A stretch of 64,000 nt of DNA from Brumimicrobium sp964585545 (GTDB taxonomy: Bacteria; Bacteroidota; Bacteroidia; Flavobacteriales_D; Crocinitomicaceae), in contig CAZPDT010000011.1 of the NCBI GenBank assembly GCA_964585545.1, positions 1-64,000 on the forward strand, written 5' to 3'. The notes below the pieces were generated by a model. That model made no database searches. It saw only the letters and a list, made by a program, of their open reading frames with translations, and was not told where the DNA came from. A program made the translations under genes and the position numbers. Below, piece by piece: positions 61,556 through 64,000 of the stretch. Each line of letters begins with the position of its first letter. Position 1 is the stretch's first letter.

Positions 61556-61873
61556 ATGCAAAACAATAAGGCTGAAGATATTGTTGTTATTGACTTAAGA
61601 GAGATCGAAAATTCAGTGACTGATTTTTTTGTTATTGCAAGTGGAAATTCTCAAACGCAAATTGATGGTATAGCAGATGCTGTTATGCGTTTGACAAGGA
61701 AAAATTTAAAGGAAAAACCCTGGCATCAAGAAGGAAAGAACAATGCGCAATGGGTATTGTTAGACTATGTGAACGTAGTGGCTCATATATTTCAAAAAGA
61801 AATACGTGAGTATTATGAATTAGAAGATTTGTGGGCTGATGGTATTAAGCATCAAGTCGAGGAAAATTATTAA
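61556..61873 (+). CDS. rsfS: Ribosome silencing factor RsfS; true start probably upstream
   Basis: RsfS binds ribosomal protein uL14 and blocks subunit joining. The visible core has DIVVIDLREIENSVTDFFVIASG and WHQEGKNNAQWVLLDYVNVVAHIF. The first ATG in frame is at 61556, but the frame upstream reads DTKKVNSEELCNTIVEGM, which is the expected conserved N-terminus. The frame is open back to 61490 and contains no ATG, GTG or TTG; the likely initiator is ATA at 61502. The coordinates here use the first ATG. ftsH follows after 9 bases. Confidence 0.9.
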   Translation: MQNNKAEDIVVIDLREIENSVTDFFVIASGNSQTQIDGIADAVMRLTRKNLKEKPWHQEGKNNAQWVLLDYVNVVAHIFQKEIREYYELEDLWADGIKHQVEENY

Positions 61874-61882
61874 AAATCAATA

Positions 61883-64000
61883 ATGGCAAAAGAAAACAAA
61901 AACAATCAAAATAGGGGCAACAATAAAAAGAAAAAGAATCCATCGATTTACTGGATTTATGTAGCCATCGGGTTGGCCATCATAGGAATTCAATTTTTTA
62001 TGAATTCCTCTACAACAAAGCAAATTCAATCATCACGTACCTTCTTTGCTTTGATGGAAAAGGGATATGTGGAAAATGTTGTGCTTTGGAAAAACGTTGG
62101 TAAAGTAGATTTTTCTATTACTCAATCAGGGAAGGATGCAATAAGAGGGAAAGATTTTAGTGGAAACGATTATGACCACATCAATAAAGTTTTGTCTGAA
62201 TCTGATGGAGCAATGGGGAGAGCACCAGCGAATTTCACTTTTGATATTGCTGACAAGGGCAATTTTATGAAAAAGTTTGAGTCCATTAATGATCAACGAG
62301 AGAAAGATGGTTATGATGTTATTCCTATAAAACTAGAAATAGAACACAATTATTTAAGCCAAATACTCGGATTTTTACTTCCGATTATCATTATTATTGC
62401 CATTTGGATATTTATTATGCGAAGAATGTCTGGAGGAAGTCGGGGTGGTGGTCCAGGTGGACATCTTTTTAACATTGGTAAGTCGAAAGCAAGGGTATTT
62501 GAAAAAGGAAAAGGAGCGGATGTTTCATTTAAAGACGTTGCAGGCTTGGAAGGCGCAAAAGAAGAGGTGCAAGAAATTGTCGCTTTCTTAAAAAATCCAA
62601 AGAAATATACAGCACTAGGAGCAAAAATACCTAAGGGAGCATTGTTGGTTGGCCCTCCTGGAACAGGAAAAACCCTTTTAGCAAAAGCAGTGGCTGGAGA
62701 GGCAGATGTTCCATTTTTCTCTTTATCAGGATCTGACTTTGTAGAAATGTTTGTAGGTGTTGGAGCGTCAAGAGTAAGGGATTTGTTTAAGCAAGCCAAA
62801 GAAAAATCTCCTTCTATAATTTTCATTGATGAGATTGATGCAATTGGTAGAGCACGAGGCAAAAATGCCAGCATGGGATCAAATGATGAGCGTGAAAATA
62901 CATTAAATCAATTGCTGACTGAAATGGATGGCTTTGGCACGAATTCGGGAGTGATTATTCTTGCAGCAACAAACCGTGCTGATGTATTGGATAGTGCTTT
63001 GATGCGGGCAGGACGTTTTGATCGACAAATACATGTTGATATGCCCGATTTAAACGAGAGAAGAGCCATTTTTGAAGTGCACCTAAAACCGATTAAAATA
63101 GCGAAAGAGATAGATATTGATTTCTTGGCCAAGCAGACGCCAGGATTTTCTGGTGCTGATATCGCTAATCTGTGTAATGAAGCGGCTCTAATTGCAGCTA
63201 GAAAAGATAAAAAGGAAGTTGAAAAACAAGATTTTTTAGATGCTGTAGATCGGATAATTGGTGGTCTGGAGAAGAAAAATAAAATTATTACACCAGAAGA
63301 AAAGCGTTCTATTGCTTTCCATGAAGCGGGGCATGCCTCTGTTTCATGGCTGGCAGAACACGCACATCCACTTGTGAAAGTTACAATTGTTCCTCGAGGA
63401 CAGTCATTAGGTGCTGCGTGGTATCTCCCTGAAGAAAGAATGATTACTACTACCGAACAATTGTTGGATGAAATGTGTGCTGCACTTGGCGGAAGAGCCG
63501 CTGAAGAAATAACCTTTGGTAAGATATCTACTGGTGCTTTAAGTGATTTAGAAAAAGTTACAAAACAAGCTTATGCAATGGTTTCTATGTATGGGTTGAA
63601 TAAAGTTGTCGGAAACATTTCCTATTACGATTCACGGGGTCAAAATCAGTTTACGAAGCCTTATTCTGAAGAGACCAATCGCATCATCGACCTTGAGGTG
63701 AGCAAGATGATTGAAGAACAATATGAAAGGGCAAAGAAGATTCTACTTGAAAACCAGGATAAATTAAATCAATTGGCCAATAAACTCTTAGAAAAAGAAG
63801 TTATTTTTAAAGAGGATTTGGTAACTATATTTGGGAAAAGGCCTTGGGATAAGTTGACGACAGCAGAAAAGTTTAAAGCTGAAGGTGGACAAAGACCTTC
63901 TGAAAGTGTTGAGGATAAAAAGAAATCAACCAGTACAGAAGATGCTGCTAAGGAAAGTTCCACAAATAGCCGTACAGTTGATAAGAAGGAACACAACACA
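61883..64000 (+). CDS. ftsH: ATP-dependent zinc metalloprotease FtsH, cut by the window edge
   Basis: 706 codons are visible without a stop at 64000. Two N-terminal membrane segments (about residues 23-42 and 160-180) flank a periplasmic domain, then the AAA+ domain with P-loop GPPGTGKT (257-264), Walker B IIFIDEIDAIGR and the second region of homology, and the M41 protease site HEAGH (480-484). The C-terminal tail is charged and rich in Ser, Thr and Lys. FtsH degrades unassembled membrane proteins and short-lived regulators. It is probably co-transcribed with rsfS. Confidence 0.95.
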   Translation, partial: MAKENKNNQNRGNNKKKKNPSIYWIYVAIGLAIIGIQFFMNSSTTKQIQSSRTFFALMEKGYVENVVLWKNVGKVDFSITQSGKDAIRGKDFSGNDYDHINKVLSESDGAMGRAPANFTFDIADKGNFMKKFESINDQREKDGYDVIPIKLEIEHNYLSQILGFLLPIIIIIAIWIFIMRRMSGGSRGGGPGGHLFNIGKSKARVFEKGKGADVSFKDVAGLEGAKEEVQEIVAFLKNPKKYTALGAKIPKGALLVGPPGTGKTLLAKAVAGEADVPFFSLSGSDFVEMFVGVGASRVRDLFKQAKEKSPSIIFIDEIDAIGRARGKNASMGSNDERENTLNQLLTEMDGFGTNSGVIILAATNRADVLDSALMRAGRFDRQIHVDMPDLNERRAIFEVHLKPIKIAKEIDIDFLAKQTPGFSGADIANLCNEAALIAARKDKKEVEKQDFLDAVDRIIGGLEKKNKIITPEEKRSIAFHEAGHASVSWLAEHAHPLVKVTIVPRGQSLGAAWYLPEERMITTTEQLLDEMCAALGGRAAEEITFGKISTGALSDLEKVTKQAYAMVSMYGLNKVVGNISYYDSRGQNQFTKPYSEETNRIIDLEVSKMIEEQYERAKKILLENQDKLNQLANKLLEKEVIFKEDLVTIFGKRPWDKLTTAEKFKAEGGQRPSESVEDKKKSTSTEDAAKESSTNSRTVDKKEHNT

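Noticed and set aside
62350..62874. Minus-strand frame of 174 codons
   Set aside because: It lies entirely within ftsH on the opposite strand and has the low-complexity composition of an antisense shadow.

Overview
The window comes from a low-GC member of the Bacteroidota, most likely Flavobacteriales. The signs are a 289-residue RpoD without the long N-terminal region, a large SecA of about 1120 residues, promoters of the TTTG/TAnnTTTG type, many Sec-secreted proteins and lipoproteins, and a probable Flavobacteria-type 6S RNA between zapA and rny. Species is not assignable from the sequence alone. No insertion sequence, phage, CRISPR array or rRNA was seen; there is one tRNA (Asn).

Layout. 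0-5 kb: a dispersed repeat, tRNA-Asn, a thioredoxin-fold lipid/peri-plasmic type protein, an FtsX-like ABC exporter pair, an outer-membrane-like protein and an RlpA-like lipoprotein. 5.1-8.0 kb: a four-gene, overlapping operon behind a TPP riboswitch (SAM methyltransferase, PurM/ThiL/HypE-fold protein, divergent ThiE-like protein, Trm112-like zinc-ribbon protein). This gene set is not the textbook thiamine pathway and is my main candidate for an undescribed system; its leader also shows a readable start-codon-sequestering switch. 8.1-13.5 kb: tripartite RND efflux pump. 13.5-19.3 kb: repeats, small secreted proteins and a SpoIIE-type phosphatase.

19.4-43.6 kb is a complete nitrate-respiration island: molybdenum cofactor synthesis (moeA, mobA, moaD, moeB-rhodanese, moaE, moaC-moaB fusion, and moaA elsewhere), a Crp/Fnr-type regulator, two hemerythrin-like proteins and an Ric/YtfE iron-sulfur repair protein, a TDT-family transporter, NarK, a di-heme cytochrome followed by narGHJI, and molybdate uptake (modA, a di-TOBE protein, modB, modC, and a ModE-like HTH protein). 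Six palindromes of the form ATGAY-N4-RTCAT (one with a terminal mismatch) lie upstream of the transcription units of this island and nowhere else that I noticed. At the divergent narK/cytochrome promoters the two sites sit in mirror-image positions 22 bases from TAnnTTTG boxes. This makes one regulon that couples cofactor supply, metal uptake, nitrate import and reduction, and NO damage control.

43.6-64 kb holds a six-fold repeat secreted protein, housekeeping genes (rny, zapA, ffh, dapD, rpoD, secA, ppa, rsfS, ftsH running off the end) and vitamin B12 enzymes (an IcmF-type fused mutase and a PduO-type cob(I)alamin adenosyltransferase). The rsfS reading frame appears to begin upstream of its first ATG, probably at an AUA codon.
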